Source: a virus. Taken from it: DNA of 38,291 nucleotides. The notes under the pieces are model-generated. The model was not told the DNA's origin, made no database searches, and saw only the letters and a list, made by a program, of their open reading frames with translations. The stretch's first letter is position 1. Each line of letters starts with the position of its first letter. The DNA lies in IMG/VR virus record IMGVR_UViG_3300021440_000066, positions 1 to 38,291 of that record; one strand, given 5' to 3'. Positions 14,708-21,700 of this stretch are shown here, in pieces. The translations under genes were made by a program, and so were the position numbers.

Positions 14708-15577
14708 ATGGCAACGAAGCAAGTAGAAAAGCAAACGCAAGTCGCAGAGCGCCCCGAGCCGGCCGTGGCTGTAGCGGTGATCGAATCAGAAGACTACAGC
14801 GCAGACGCGGGCGGAGGCCTGGAGGGGGCCACCTCTGACAGCTACGCCATCCCGTTCCTCACGGTGCTGCAGAAGGGTTCGCCGCAGGTGGACGAGGCCA
14901 GCGGCGTGGCTATTCCCGGCGCGAAGCAGGGCATGCTGTACGAGTCGGTCACTGGCCGCATGCACGACGGTTCCAAGGGCGTAGTCATCGTCCCCTGCGC
15001 GTATCGCCGTGTGTTCCTGCGTTGGGGCGCCCGCGGCACCGAGGGGGCGGGGTTCAAGGGCGAGCTGACCGCCGACGAAGTGGCGATCATGCGCGACAAA
15101 GGCGAGATCAAGGAGCTGGAAAACAAACTCTACGTGCCGATGGCGGACGGATCGATCAACGAGAAAAAGAGCGACCGTGTGAACGACACGCGCAACCACT
15201 ACTGCCTCATCCTTGCGGAAGACGGCACGTGGACCACTGCGCTATTGTCGCTCACTTCGACGCAGATTCGGAAGTCGAAGCTGCTCGCGTCGATGATCGC
15301 CAGCCGCAAGGTTCGCACCGCCTCCGGCACTGTGCAGCCTGCCTCCTGGGCTAGCCGCGTGCGCGTCACGACCGTGCCCGAGTCCAACGACAAGGGCAAC
15401 TGGTACGGGGTGCGGTTCGAGTTCGATGGCGATCTGCTTTCGCCGTCGTCGGACGTGTACAAGGCGGGCCGTGAGTTCAACCGGCTCGTCGCGGCAGGCA
15501 AGGCGCAGGCCAAGTACGAGGATTTGGAGGGCGACCTTGCGCACAGCGCGTCTGCTGCGGAGGGCGATAAGTTCTGA
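14708..15577 (+). CDS. Conserved phage protein, possible ssDNA-binding role
   Basis: Encodes 289 residues from ATG 14708 (a TTG lies directly before it) behind AAGGAGAGCC. Residues 1-50 are Val/Glu/Ala-rich and likely disordered. From about 50 the sequence is SYAIPFLTVLQKGSPQVDEA, then a beta-rich core (GVVIVPCAYRRVFLRWGARG ... VNDTRNHYCLILAEDGTWTT), a segment with TSTQIRKSKLLASMI, and an acidic tail (YEDLEGDLAHSASAAEGDKF). A beta core followed by an acidic tail is the layout of phage ssDNA-binding proteins, which fits its place after the replication genes, but I recognise no named family. It is the last sizeable gene before a strong terminator. Confidence 0.65.
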   Translation: MATKQVEKQTQVAERPEPAVAVAVIESEDYSADAGGGLEGATSDSYAIPFLTVLQKGSPQVDEASGVAIPGAKQGMLYESVTGRMHDGSKGVVIVPCAYRRVFLRWGARGTEGAGFKGELTADEVAIMRDKGEIKELENKLYVPMADGSINEKKSDRVNDTRNHYCLILAEDGTWTTALLSLTSTQIRKSKLLASMIASRKVRTASGTVQPASWASRVRVTTVPESNDKGNWYGVRFEFDGDLLSPSSDVYKAGREFNRLVAAGKAQAKYEDLEGDLAHSASAAEGDKF

Positions 15578-15585
15578 TGGCGATG

Positions 15586-15617
15586 GGGAGTAGGTGAAAA
15601 CACCTACTTCCCTTTTT
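15586..15617 (+). terminator. Intrinsic terminator after the early operon
   Basis: GGGAGTAGGTG (15586-15596), loop AAAA (15597-15600), CACCTACTTCCC (15601-15612), then TTTTT (15613-15617). The arms form 11 base pairs with one bulged T. It lies 8 bases after the stop of the gene ending at 15577 and fits a rho-independent terminator. Its right arm ACACCTAC is the same word found in leader copies A and B, so it may also be part of copy C. Confidence 0.8.
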
Positions 15618-15666
15618 GATCAGGATGCTTCAGAATTCGCTCACGTTGAACAGAAAGGAAGCTGAA
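15597..15666 (+). promoter_or_regulatory. Leader module copy C
   Basis: Third copy of the repeated early leader: AAAACACCTACTTCCC from 15597, CAGAATT at 15631 (34 bases after the first block, against 33 in copies A and B), then TTGAACAGAAAGGAAGCTGAA before ATG 15667. The first block doubles as the right arm of the terminator at 15586. Transcription for the small genes that follow may restart here. No matching sigma-70 element is seen in all three copies. Confidence 0.5.
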
Positions 15667-15762
15667 ATGAGCCTACGCAAAATCAAGCGCCGCACCTGCA
15701 TGATGGCGGCAACCCAAACTGTTTTGTTCATTGGCTTCAAGACGCTGGTGAGGTCGCTGTGA
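15667..15762 (+). CDS. Tiny basic protein (31 residues) with hydrophobic centre
   Basis: Reads MSLRKIKRRTCMMAATQTVL followed by FIGFKTLVRSL, then TGA at 15760-15762. It starts directly after the AAAGGAAGCTGAA leader. A basic start followed by a short hydrophobic run suggests membrane or nucleic-acid contact, but it is too short to say more. The stop overlaps the GTG of the next frame. Confidence 0.5.
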   Translation: MSLRKIKRRTCMMAATQTVLFIGFKTLVRSL

Positions 15763-15881
15763 AGCTGCTCGCTCGCATCCGCGCGGCGCTAAGTTGGTTG
15801 TTCTCGGGCTTCTACGCGCGCGAGCTGACCGGCGAGGAGCGCGACTCGGTGATTGCACTTTTCGAACCGACTTCGAAGTAG
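15759..15881 (+). CDS. Tiny protein (40 residues)
   Basis: Begins at GTG 15759, overlapping the previous stop, and reads MKLLARIRAALSWLFSGFYA then RELTGEERDSVIALFEPTSK. It has an amphipathic or membrane-seeking N-terminal helix and a charged C-terminus. No family is recognised. It is the last frame before the gap at 15882. TAGAAT near its stop might be a weak -10 element for the next gene. Confidence 0.45.
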   Translation: MKLLARIRAALSWLFSGFYARELTGEERDSVIALFEPTSK

Positions 15882-15919
15882 AATCAATGCCCTGACTAAC
15901 CATGCACAAAGGAGCAGAA

Positions 15920-16141
15920 ATGGAAGCGGCCAAGAAGTCCGGCCCGGTGTTTGAGACGATCAAGTACCTGGACAAGAACGCCGAGCGCATCCGCGCCGGG
16001 CGCCTCACGCGCATGGACGCGATCCGCGCGCTGGAGGAAAAGGGCGTGTCCCGCGCCACCGCGGCCGGCACACTGCGCAAGTGGGCCACCGCCGCGGAAG
16101 TCACTTGGGCCAAGGGCGTGCGGAAGGCGAAGGCGAGCTGA
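15920..16141 (+). CDS. Small helical DNA-binding-like protein
   Basis: Encodes 73 residues from ATG 15920, preferred to the ATG at 15902 because AAAGGAG ends 5 bases before it. The protein is basic and helical: FETIKYLDKNAERIRAGRLT, then RMDAIRALEEKGVSRATAAG, where GVSRATAAGTLRKWA has the look of a helix-turn-helix recognition segment. A role as a small DNA-binding regulator is plausible but not shown. It precedes the hairpin-rich stretch at 16148. Confidence 0.6.
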   Translation: MEAAKKSGPVFETIKYLDKNAERIRAGRLTRMDAIRALEEKGVSRATAAGTLRKWATAAEVTWAKGVRKAKAS

Positions 16142-16147
16142 ATTCGA

Positions 16148-16245
16148 GGCGGCGCCCTTGGTCAGGCATGACCACCGCCAAAAGCTGATCGGGGAACGCG
16201 CCCCTTCGGTCACGAATGTATGCGTGACGGCCCGGAGAGACGGGC
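16148..16245 (+). other. Cluster of four hairpins between genes
   Basis: The 129-base gap (16142-16270) holds four self-complementary segments in a row: GGTCA/TGACC (16160-16173) nested inside GGCGG/CCGCC (16148-16179); GGGG/CCCC (16191-16204); GTCACG/CGTGAC (16209-16228); GCCCG/CGGGC (16230-16245). No run of T follows, so it is not a standard terminator. It may be a structured leader for the tiny membrane gene at 16271 or a small RNA. The leader before 16271 also contains CAGAAAGGA, part of the word seen in modules A-C. Confidence 0.5.
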
Positions 16246-16270
16246 GACAACTCTCAGAAAGGACAGCAAC

Positions 16271-16348
16271 GTGAAACGCGCACTCGAAACAATCCTGACG
16301 CTTGCGGCATTCGCCGCGATCGGCGTCATTCTGGCTTGGAGGGGATGA
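16271..16348 (+). CDS. Tiny membrane peptide (25 residues)
   Basis: Starts at GTG 16271 after CAGAAAGGACAGCAAC and reads MKRALETILTLAAFAAIGVI followed by LAWRG. A basic N-terminus and an 18-residue hydrophobic stretch predict a single membrane segment. The stop overlaps the ATGATG start of the next gene. Its size and the conserved ribosome word support it. No function is recognised. Confidence 0.45.
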   Translation: MKRALETILTLAAFAAIGVILAWRG

Positions 16349-16608
16349 TGGCCACCAATGACGTCAAAGTGCCCATCTCATCGAGATGGTCGCCCGGCGA
16401 ACGCGTGCGGCGCGTGGACGGCGCCTACGAGGCAGTCAATCTCCGCAACATCGAGCCCGACTCCTCCTTCACGCAGCAAACACTCCTCGCCCCGCTGCCG
16501 CCGCGGGCGCCGCGACGACTGAGTTTGCCGGGACTGGGGCTGGTCCTGTACATGGCGATGGCCGCGGTCGCGGCGTGGTACTTGGTGGTTGTGGTGGTGA
16601 CGTTGTGA
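16348..16608 (+). CDS. Small membrane protein with C-terminal TM segment
   Basis: Encodes 86 residues. ATG 16348 is preferred over ATG 16345 because GGAGGGG ends about 5 bases before it. The N-terminal 55 residues are hydrophilic (WSPGERVRRVDGAYEAVNLR), followed by LGLVLYMAMAAVAAWYLVVV, a clear membrane segment at the C-terminus. It may anchor a small domain to the host inner membrane. No family is recognised. The stop overlaps the GTG of the last + strand gene. Confidence 0.6.
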   Translation: MATNDVKVPISSRWSPGERVRRVDGAYEAVNLRNIEPDSSFTQQTLLAPLPPRAPRRLSLPGLGLVLYMAMAAVAAWYLVVVVVTL

Positions 16609-16865
16609 GCGACACCGTGCCGCCAGCGCACAATGCCCACGAACTGTGGGCGGCAGCACAGCTCGCCCCTGGCGAGGGCATCGCTGATGGTGTTGCGCGG
16701 ATTGAGGCGCTGCTGGTCAACAACCGTGCCGCGGACAAGCTGCTGCGCGAACTGCTGGCCGATGCGCGCGATTCACTCACGTCGAATGGTGACCGCTACG
16801 CCAACGATCTGATGGGCCGCATCGATGTTGCGCTGCGCATGCACGACGACCTAAGCCCATCGTGA
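16605..16865 (+). CDS. Small helical protein, last + strand gene
   Basis: Encodes 86 residues from GTG 16605 in overlap with the previous stop. It is helical and acidic-to-mixed (ADGVARIEALLVNNRAADKL, LMGRIDVALRMHDDLSPS). It overlaps the 3' end of the first - strand gene by 15 bases (16851-16865), so the two operons end tail to tail without an obvious terminator between them. Function unknown. Confidence 0.55.
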   Translation: MSDTVPPAHNAHELWAAAQLAPGEGIADGVARIEALLVNNRAADKLLRELLADARDSLTSNGDRYANDLMGRIDVALRMHDDLSPS

Positions 16866-17063
16866 CTTGCCGAAATCACCGACAAACCGCACTAGCGCCC
16901 GTTGTTCTCCGGGGGTGTTGGTGCGCAGCCGCCCTTGCGGATCGCGCTCCAGGCCCGGCTTTCCGGGCACAGGCATCCACTGTTCGTGCGGCGGCTCTTT
17001 CGTAGTGGGGCGCGGCACCGGAGCGCCGAGCGGCTGAACGTCATTCGCGTCCGGCGATCTCAT
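16851..17063 (-). CDS. Small hypothetical protein, end of late operon
   Basis: Encodes 70 residues with the start at 17063 (preceded by GGAGGG). A longer frame to 17642 is rejected because it has the Arg/Ala/Pro make-up of a shadow frame and overlaps two supported genes. The protein is rich in Pro, Arg and Gly (RPTTKEPPHEQWMPVPGKPG) and ends in FVGDFGKSRWA. It is the last gene of the late operon. Its start overlaps the stop of the gene at 17060. No family is recognised. Confidence 0.5.
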   Translation of the reverse strand: MRSPDANDVQPLGAPVPRPTTKEPPHEQWMPVPGKPGLERDPQGRLRTNTPGEQRALVRFVGDFGKSRWA

Positions 17064-17377
17064 CGCCTCGTCCCTCCGCCAACCCAATGTGACATCTCCC
17101 AAAGCGCTCCGTGTATGAACCCGCCCGCGTAGGCAGCGGCCAGTGTCGTGGTCACCAGCAGAATCTGCACCCAGCCGTTCAGCGCGCGCCATCGGCGGCG
17201 GCGCCTCTCCTGGCGCGACAAGATCGGGTGGCGCGACTCCCGCGAGCCGGGCCTCTCCAGCCCGCGCCAATCCGCCTCGCCGCTGCGCGCTTCGCCGTGC
17301 CGTCCGTAAGCCCGCAGCAACTCTGATGGTGGCCCGGATGGCTCGGTGCGCTTGAACTGGCGCCAGCGGATTTTCAC
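17060..17377 (-). CDS. Hypothetical protein with C-terminal TM segment
   Basis: Encodes 105 residues from GTG at 17377, which overlaps the stop of the preceding late gene. The N-terminal 60 residues are basic and hydrophilic (VKIRWRQFKRTEPSGPPSEL, RRRRWRALNG). The C-terminal part contains WVQILLVTTTLAAAYAGGFI, a membrane segment. It could be a small membrane-bound phage protein connected with lysis or entry, but nothing more specific can be supported. Ends with ATGA overlap to the 16851 gene. Confidence 0.55.
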   Translation of the reverse strand: MKIRWRQFKRTEPSGPPSELLRAYGRHGEARSGEADWRGLERPGSRESRHPILSRQERRRRRWRALNGWVQILLVTTTLAAAYAGGFIHGALWEMSHWVGGGTRR

Positions 17378-18180
17378 GCTGCCTCCGCGACCATCCGTAG
17401 GCCAGCGAAGGTGAAGGGGCCAGCCGTGCCTGTTGCCCGCACGTCCAGGACCACATCGGCCACGGCGTAGTAGGTCGCCCCCAGCTCGAACGCGATCGGC
17501 GAGCCTGCACCCGTAGTGGCCACCAGCGCGCGGTTCCCGACCAGAGTGCCGTCCGCGTAGACGCCGATGGCGACCTCGGAGGCCGCGGCACCGGCCACTT
17601 GGCCCTCGATCGTGACATTGGTGCGAGTGCTGGCCGCGCCATTCAGCAGTCGTTCGATCGTCCCGGCCGCGATCGTCGGCGTCCAGTCGTCGGCGTCGCT
17701 GTTGTGGAGCATCGTGGTGAACGGCGCCAGGACTGTGGGCGACGCACCGAGCGTTTCGGCGACCGACGCCGCGTAGATGGCGCACTTCACGTGCGGCGTT
17801 TCTGGCGCCGTCAGTTCTGCGCGGATCGCGGCGAGCTTGTACGTCTCGAAAAAGTCCTGATCGGTGATCGTCTCGCGGTACTGGCCCTGGATGGTGCCGA
17901 GGATGTCGAGAATTTGCTGCTCCAGGTCCGACAGCCCTTCGTACACGTTTTCGAGTTCATCCACCTTCTCGATAGGCACCCCGAAGTAAATCCACACCTC
18001 GATCGTGCGCCCCGCATAGGCCGCACCGGGCGTGATGCGTGTCGGTACAATCTGGATCATCGGGTAGTCGTTGGGCGAGACATCCTCTTTGCGGCCAATC
18101 TCGCACGACACAAGCCCAGGAATGCCTGCCAAGGCTGAGCGCGCGTGCTCCAGCGCCGGCATCATGGCCGGCGTGGTCAT
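17374..18180 (-). CDS. Tail-terminator-like protein with a C-terminal beta domain
   Basis: Encodes 268 residues. Residues about 5-150 (ALEHARSALAGIPGLVSCEI ... EVWIYFGVPIEKVDELEN) match the layout of tail-terminator or tail-completion proteins: a short helix, strands, then a helix that packs at the end of the tail tube. The remaining 110 residues (from about 155) are Thr/Ala/Gly-rich with alternating strands and look like a separate beta-sandwich, an addition not needed for tube capping. It may decorate the tail-head joint. It overlaps the next gene at its stop. Confidence 0.6.
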   Translation of the reverse strand: MTTPAMMPALEHARSALAGIPGLVSCEIGRKEDVSPNDYPMIQIVPTRITPGAAYAGRTIEVWIYFGVPIEKVDELENVYEGLSDLEQQILDILGTIQGQYRETITDQDFFETYKLAAIRAELTAPETPHVKCAIYAASVAETLGASPTVLAPFTTMLHNSDADDWTPTIAAGTIERLLNGAASTRTNVTIEGQVAGAAASEVAIGVYADGTLVGNRALVATTGAGSPIAFELGATYYAVADVVLDVRATGTAGPFTFAGLRMVAEAA

Positions 18181-18497
18181 GCGCGCCTCACCGGGATGGA
18201 GTACACAGAGCCCACCTCGTTAGTCTCCTCGTCGGCCGCGGCCAGCGCCCGCGGCAGCTGGATGGCCATCTCCTCGCGGTAGGTCTTGAGCTTGGCAGTG
18301 AACAGATCGTCGGTCTTGCCTTGGTGCTCCAGGCAGGCCAGGATGTACGCCTGCAGGATCACCAGCTTCTCGGTCCAATCGGCCGACAGCGTGCGCGATC
18401 CGGCCAGCAGCGCAACCTCCTCGATGGCGCGGGCTTCGCGCTCATCGCTGATGCGCGTGTCGAGGTAGGCGTCGGGGTACGTGTAGGTCAGCGCCAT
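18177..18497 (-). CDS. Head-tail connector-like protein
   Basis: Encodes 106 residues, helical, with the order Tyr-Pro-Asp-Ala-Tyr at the start (MALTYTYPDAYLDTRISDER), then WTEKLVILQAYILACLEHQG and LKTYREEMAIQLPRALAAAD. This arrangement is seen in small helical head-tail connector (gp6-like) proteins of siphoviruses. The call rests on length, helix pattern and position between a gp10-like and a tail-terminator-like gene. It may instead be another neck adaptor. Confidence 0.55.
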   Translation of the reverse strand: MALTYTYPDAYLDTRISDEREARAIEEVALLAGSRTLSADWTEKLVILQAYILACLEHQGKTDDLFTAKLKTYREEMAIQLPRALAAADEETNEVGSVYSIPVRRA

Positions 18498-18498
18498 T

Positions 18499-18957
18499 TT
18501 ACAGGGCTCCCATGCGTTGTGTCACAAAATCCGGGGAGCGCCGGAACGCATCATTCAACGCCACATCGCGGTAGTTGTCGCCGATGTAGCCAGGGTGCCA
18601 GACGCGCCGCGCGAAGATCATCGGGCCGCCAAACCGCGACCGCCACGCCAGCACGCCGCCCGGCTTCTTGGGGCGGATTTCATGAGCTGGGAAACCGAAG
18701 ATGACGTGCTCGGCGTGTGGCGCCTCGTCCAGGTAGTGACCGACACTCTGCGTCTTGGAGCCCTCGCCGGCTCGGAACAAGGATCGATACAAGCGGCCTG
18801 TGCCCTCGGGCCGTGGAGAATGCCGGCCGGCGCCCTCGCGCATGCCTTGGTGCGCAATGGCCGCCATGTCGTCCACCACCTGCGCGGGGATGCCACCTAT
18901 CATCGACAGCGTGCGCTGAAGCTCTTGGACGCCTGTGACTGTAATGCGGATGGTCAT
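18499..18957 (-). CDS. HK97 gp10-like head-tail joining protein
   Basis: Encodes 152 residues. The sequence follows the gp10-like neck family: an N-terminal strand and helix (TVTGVQELQRTLSMIGGIPA), a helix with AAIAHQGMREGAGRHSPR, TGRLYRSL, then HPGYIG near the end with RRVWHPGYIGDNYR. Proteins of this family sit at the head-tail interface and help join heads and tails. The three genes 18957-17374 form one short neck set placed after the tail-tip genes rather than between capsid and tail tube. Confidence 0.75.
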   Translation of the reverse strand: MTIRITVTGVQELQRTLSMIGGIPAQVVDDMAAIAHQGMREGAGRHSPRPEGTGRLYRSLFRAGEGSKTQSVGHYLDEAPHAEHVIFGFPAHEIRPKKPGGVLAWRSRFGGPMIFARRVWHPGYIGDNYRDVALNDAFRRSPDFVTQRMGAL

Positions 18958-19004
18958 GGCGTCACCCTATCGGCTCCTGAGACTTTGAAAGATATGCCCA
19001 TATG

Positions 19005-20525
19005 CTAGCCATCTGAAAAGAGCTTATAGTCCGACATGATTATGCAGTTTGGATTGCCGCCGCCAACTGCATAGCCGCCCTGCCCTTTGACTTTCTGGAA
19101 ACTGTTCTGGGTGTCATTGTATTCGTTGGCTACGTCAGTATCGCCGGCCGTACCCCAAGAAGTTGTAGCCGCATTAAATACGACTTCGCTTCCTAAGGTA
19201 ACTAAGAACTCCGCTATGGGCCGAGCGTCTCCGTATATATTCTGGAACTCAAACGTTCCGGCAAAAAAGAGAGTAACTGCACCTTTTGCGTCTGTCGGTA
19301 AATACGGAGAAATAGAACCCCAACTCGGGCTGGCTTTGGTGATTATTGTTATCCAACAGTTTCCATGCGTCCCATAGTCCTCCGGACTGCCGCTCAACGG
19401 CGGGTGAGAAGTGTCCGGCCAGGGGAAAAAATAGTCGTAATACTCATTTCCGGAAGCCGCACTAAACTGAAAATACGGGACTGTCGACTCACGCGGCATT
19501 CTTATCCACGCACCGTAGTCTATCCGTACGCTCACTGTCTTTAGCGGCGACAATATGTCGTCCCAGTCTGACTGCGAAGTGGTGTAGAAAGCCACCTCGC
19601 ACCACCTAGGATTGCCGCCTTCTATAAAACGCGCATTCCACTTGCATACCTTTGGATTATCAACAAATCCAATGATTTTTGGCGTCGTCCAAGACTGCCC
19701 TGTGAACTGCACCACGACACGATCATCAACACGAAATGCCCGGTTGTGGCAATCCATGTACTCGAACTCAACGTCAGTTAACGTAGACTCCTGATTCACC
19801 GGCAGACTTTGAGCAGACGAAACCGCGTTGAAAAGATCGACCGTGGCCGTGTTTGCGGTCTGGTCGATCGCGGTGAGTGTTCCCCAACGGTACGTCGGCA
19901 TATCTTTCTGCCATCCCGGCAGAATCGCGACATTAAAGAATGCCTGCTCAGGAGACATTAGCTCGCGCGCGGCGAGAACTCCATCTGCATTGAGAATCGG
20001 GGAGCGCCCTCCAGGAGCGATCAGAATCAGGTTCGATTCTCCAGGGATATCAACTGTCGCGACATATCCCGTTGCGTCTTCTGTGAGATCACAGCACCAT
20101 GCCTCGCGCGTCTCCGTCACTGACAGCGCGGTGTACGAGGTTATGCGGCTAACCGTCACAGCCTTAGCGGCTTTAAGTGACGTCATCGCGGTGCGGATGA
20201 TGTCGTGAGATCGAACCAAATCTCTGTGCCGCTCAAGAAAATAGTTATAAAGCTTATACGCAGGATCACTTGAGGCTTCTTCTGCCGTTGGTGTTTCCTC
20301 GATGGCAATCAAAGAGTTTGCGAAGGCCGTCAAATTCGCGGCAGAAGCGGCTTCGCTGGCATCAGCCGCGTCTACTTGGACTTGTTGATCTACGATCTTC
20401 TGATCAACAATAACCAACTGCGCCTCAAGGAGTTGAAGAATCTGAAGGCGCGTCGCTTCTCCGTAGTCGAGGCTGATCGTATAGCGCCCGTCAGGGCCGC
20501 CGTCAGTTATGAGAGCGTATCCCAC
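19005..20525 (-). CDS. Large tail-tip/fibre protein
   Basis: Encodes 506 residues. The first part has a helical stretch (ATRLQILQLLEAQLVIVDQK, about 20-60, possible coiled coil) and further helices to about 150. It is followed by a beta-rich region with many aromatic residues, Cys and Trp (VEFEYMDCHNRAFRVDDRVV, VQFTGQSWTTPKIIGFVDNP) that looks like a receptor-facing domain. The end (GGYAVGGGNPNCIIMSDYKL) is Gly-rich. Its GC content is visibly lower than its neighbours, as is common for tail proteins that change hosts. It is the distal end of the tail-tip set and precedes the neck genes. Confidence 0.6.
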   Translation of the reverse strand: MGYALITDGGPDGRYTISLDYGEATRLQILQLLEAQLVIVDQKIVDQQVQVDAADASEAASAANLTAFANSLIAIEETPTAEEASSDPAYKLYNYFLERHRDLVRSHDIIRTAMTSLKAAKAVTVSRITSYTALSVTETREAWCCDLTEDATGYVATVDIPGESNLILIAPGGRSPILNADGVLAARELMSPEQAFFNVAILPGWQKDMPTYRWGTLTAIDQTANTATVDLFNAVSSAQSLPVNQESTLTDVEFEYMDCHNRAFRVDDRVVVQFTGQSWTTPKIIGFVDNPKVCKWNARFIEGGNPRWCEVAFYTTSQSDWDDILSPLKTVSVRIDYGAWIRMPRESTVPYFQFSAASGNEYYDYFFPWPDTSHPPLSGSPEDYGTHGNCWITIITKASPSWGSISPYLPTDAKGAVTLFFAGTFEFQNIYGDARPIAEFLVTLGSEVVFNAATTSWGTAGDTDVANEYNDTQNSFQKVKGQGGYAVGGGNPNCIIMSDYKLFSDG

Positions 20526-20528
20526 AAC

Positions 20529-21377
20529 CTACTCGGACCGCCAACCAACGTCGCAGTATTCGTCTGCTCCGCCCAGGACGTAGTAATTAATGAACGCGAC
20601 CACAAACGTTGTAGCGTCATACGACGCTCGCTGTGCAGGGCGCAGGAGCCAGTCTATTGCGCAGCGGAACCTTTGGCCGCTGCCGTAGGTGCTGACAGAT
20701 CGAACACCTAGCAGGGCACGATCATGCCGAGCGTGCGGCGCTAGGTCTCCGGGTATTTCGTCAAAATGCCCTTGGAGCGAGACTGTGTAATTGGTAGGCC
20801 CTTGATCAAACGTAGGCGCAGACGTGATTGGTGAACGCACACGCTCATCTTCTAAAACGTCGCCCGCCAGCGTCTGCGTACAACGACTGACGACAAAGTG
20901 TGTTGCTTCGCCGATTTGGTCCACGTAGTCCCCGGCCGCGGGGATCACGCACCCGGCATAGCACTCCGATCCAACCTGCAATGTCGCTTGCCAAGAGCTG
21001 ACTGGGAGCCGCAACAGGCCGCTGGGCGTCACGAGATCAACAACATACGTGATCGGCGTGTCTGCAATTTGATTTGTGAAATCGTGGAACGTGAGGACTT
21101 CAGAAAGCCCAAGCATGGTGTCTACTACGAGCTGTCCTGAGATGTTGTGGCCCAACAGGTAGGGTTGTCCCAAAAGGGAAACGTCCGCAATGTAGCCCAG
21201 ATACGCCGCCGTATATCCCATGATCTCAGGCGGACTCGGTAGGCCGCCATCAGAGATAGCGCCAAACGGGTCACCGGTGTACCAAGTCGCGTCTGCGTCA
21301 ATATTCGATGGGAGCGTGTACGCAGTCGGCCCGAAGGTCGCGTCCGCCGCATCGAAATCAGGGCGGGTATACGGCAT
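20529..21377 (-). CDS. Tail-tip protein, probable hub or distal component
   Basis: Encodes 282 residues, beta-rich throughout (AYTLPSNIDADATWYTGDPF, GQLVVDTMLGLSEVLTFHDF), with a final stretch (QRASYDATTFVVAFINYYVL, then GGADEYCDVGWRSE). It lies between two other tail-tip genes and downstream of the tape measure, where siphoviruses encode distal tail and hub proteins. No domain is firmly recognised. The assignment rests on position and fold type. Confidence 0.6.
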   Translation of the reverse strand: MPYTRPDFDAADATFGPTAYTLPSNIDADATWYTGDPFGAISDGGLPSPPEIMGYTAAYLGYIADVSLLGQPYLLGHNISGQLVVDTMLGLSEVLTFHDFTNQIADTPITYVVDLVTPSGLLRLPVSSWQATLQVGSECYAGCVIPAAGDYVDQIGEATHFVVSRCTQTLAGDVLEDERVRSPITSAPTFDQGPTNYTVSLQGHFDEIPGDLAPHARHDRALLGVRSVSTYGSGQRFRCAIDWLLRPAQRASYDATTFVVAFINYYVLGGADEYCDVGWRSE

Positions 21378-21382
21378 GGCGA

Positions 21383-21700
21383 CTAGGCCGGGATAACCCG
21401 GTCGATGATGTCGTTATAGAGCGTGCCGCCGGAGTCGTCCAGCACGATGCGCTGCACTTCTTCGTTGGGTGCTGCGAGCGAGTACGCGCCAGTTCCCGCC
21501 GTGCTCGTTATCTGCCCAATGAATGCGCCGTCGCTGCGACGGTACAGCCTCACGACGCGCTCGGCGGCCGTTGCGGTGTCGTCATAGACGTTGCCGGAGA
21601 CCGTCATAGTTGTCGGCGCAACCACCGTGCTGATGCTGAAGTACTGGCGATATCCGCCCTCATACCCGCCGCTCTGACCGACTGCCCCAAGGTTTGCCAT
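21383..21700 (-). CDS. Small tail protein with carboxypeptidase-regulatory-like/Ig fold
   Basis: Encodes 105 residues from ATG at 21700 (a GTG lies at 21703). Residues 30-75 (MTVSGNVYDDTATAAERVVR, then LYRRSDGAFIGQITSTAGTG and YSL) match the beta-sandwich repeat in which a motif GxVxD..G.P...V.L is followed by T...G.Y.L, as in CarboxypepD_reg-like domains found in many phage tails. It probably decorates the tail tip or links fibres. Its start overlaps the previous stop. Confidence 0.6.
   Translation of the reverse strand: MANLGAVGQSGGYEGGYRQYFSISTVVAPTTMTVSGNVYDDTATAAERVVRLYRRSDGAFIGQITSTAGTGAYSLAAPNEEVQRIVLDDSGGTLYNDIIDRVIPA

Noticed and set aside
15853-15884. TTGCAC ... TAGAAT promoter before 15920
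   Set aside because: Spacer is 20 bases, too long, and the match is weak; kept only as a remark in the gene entry.
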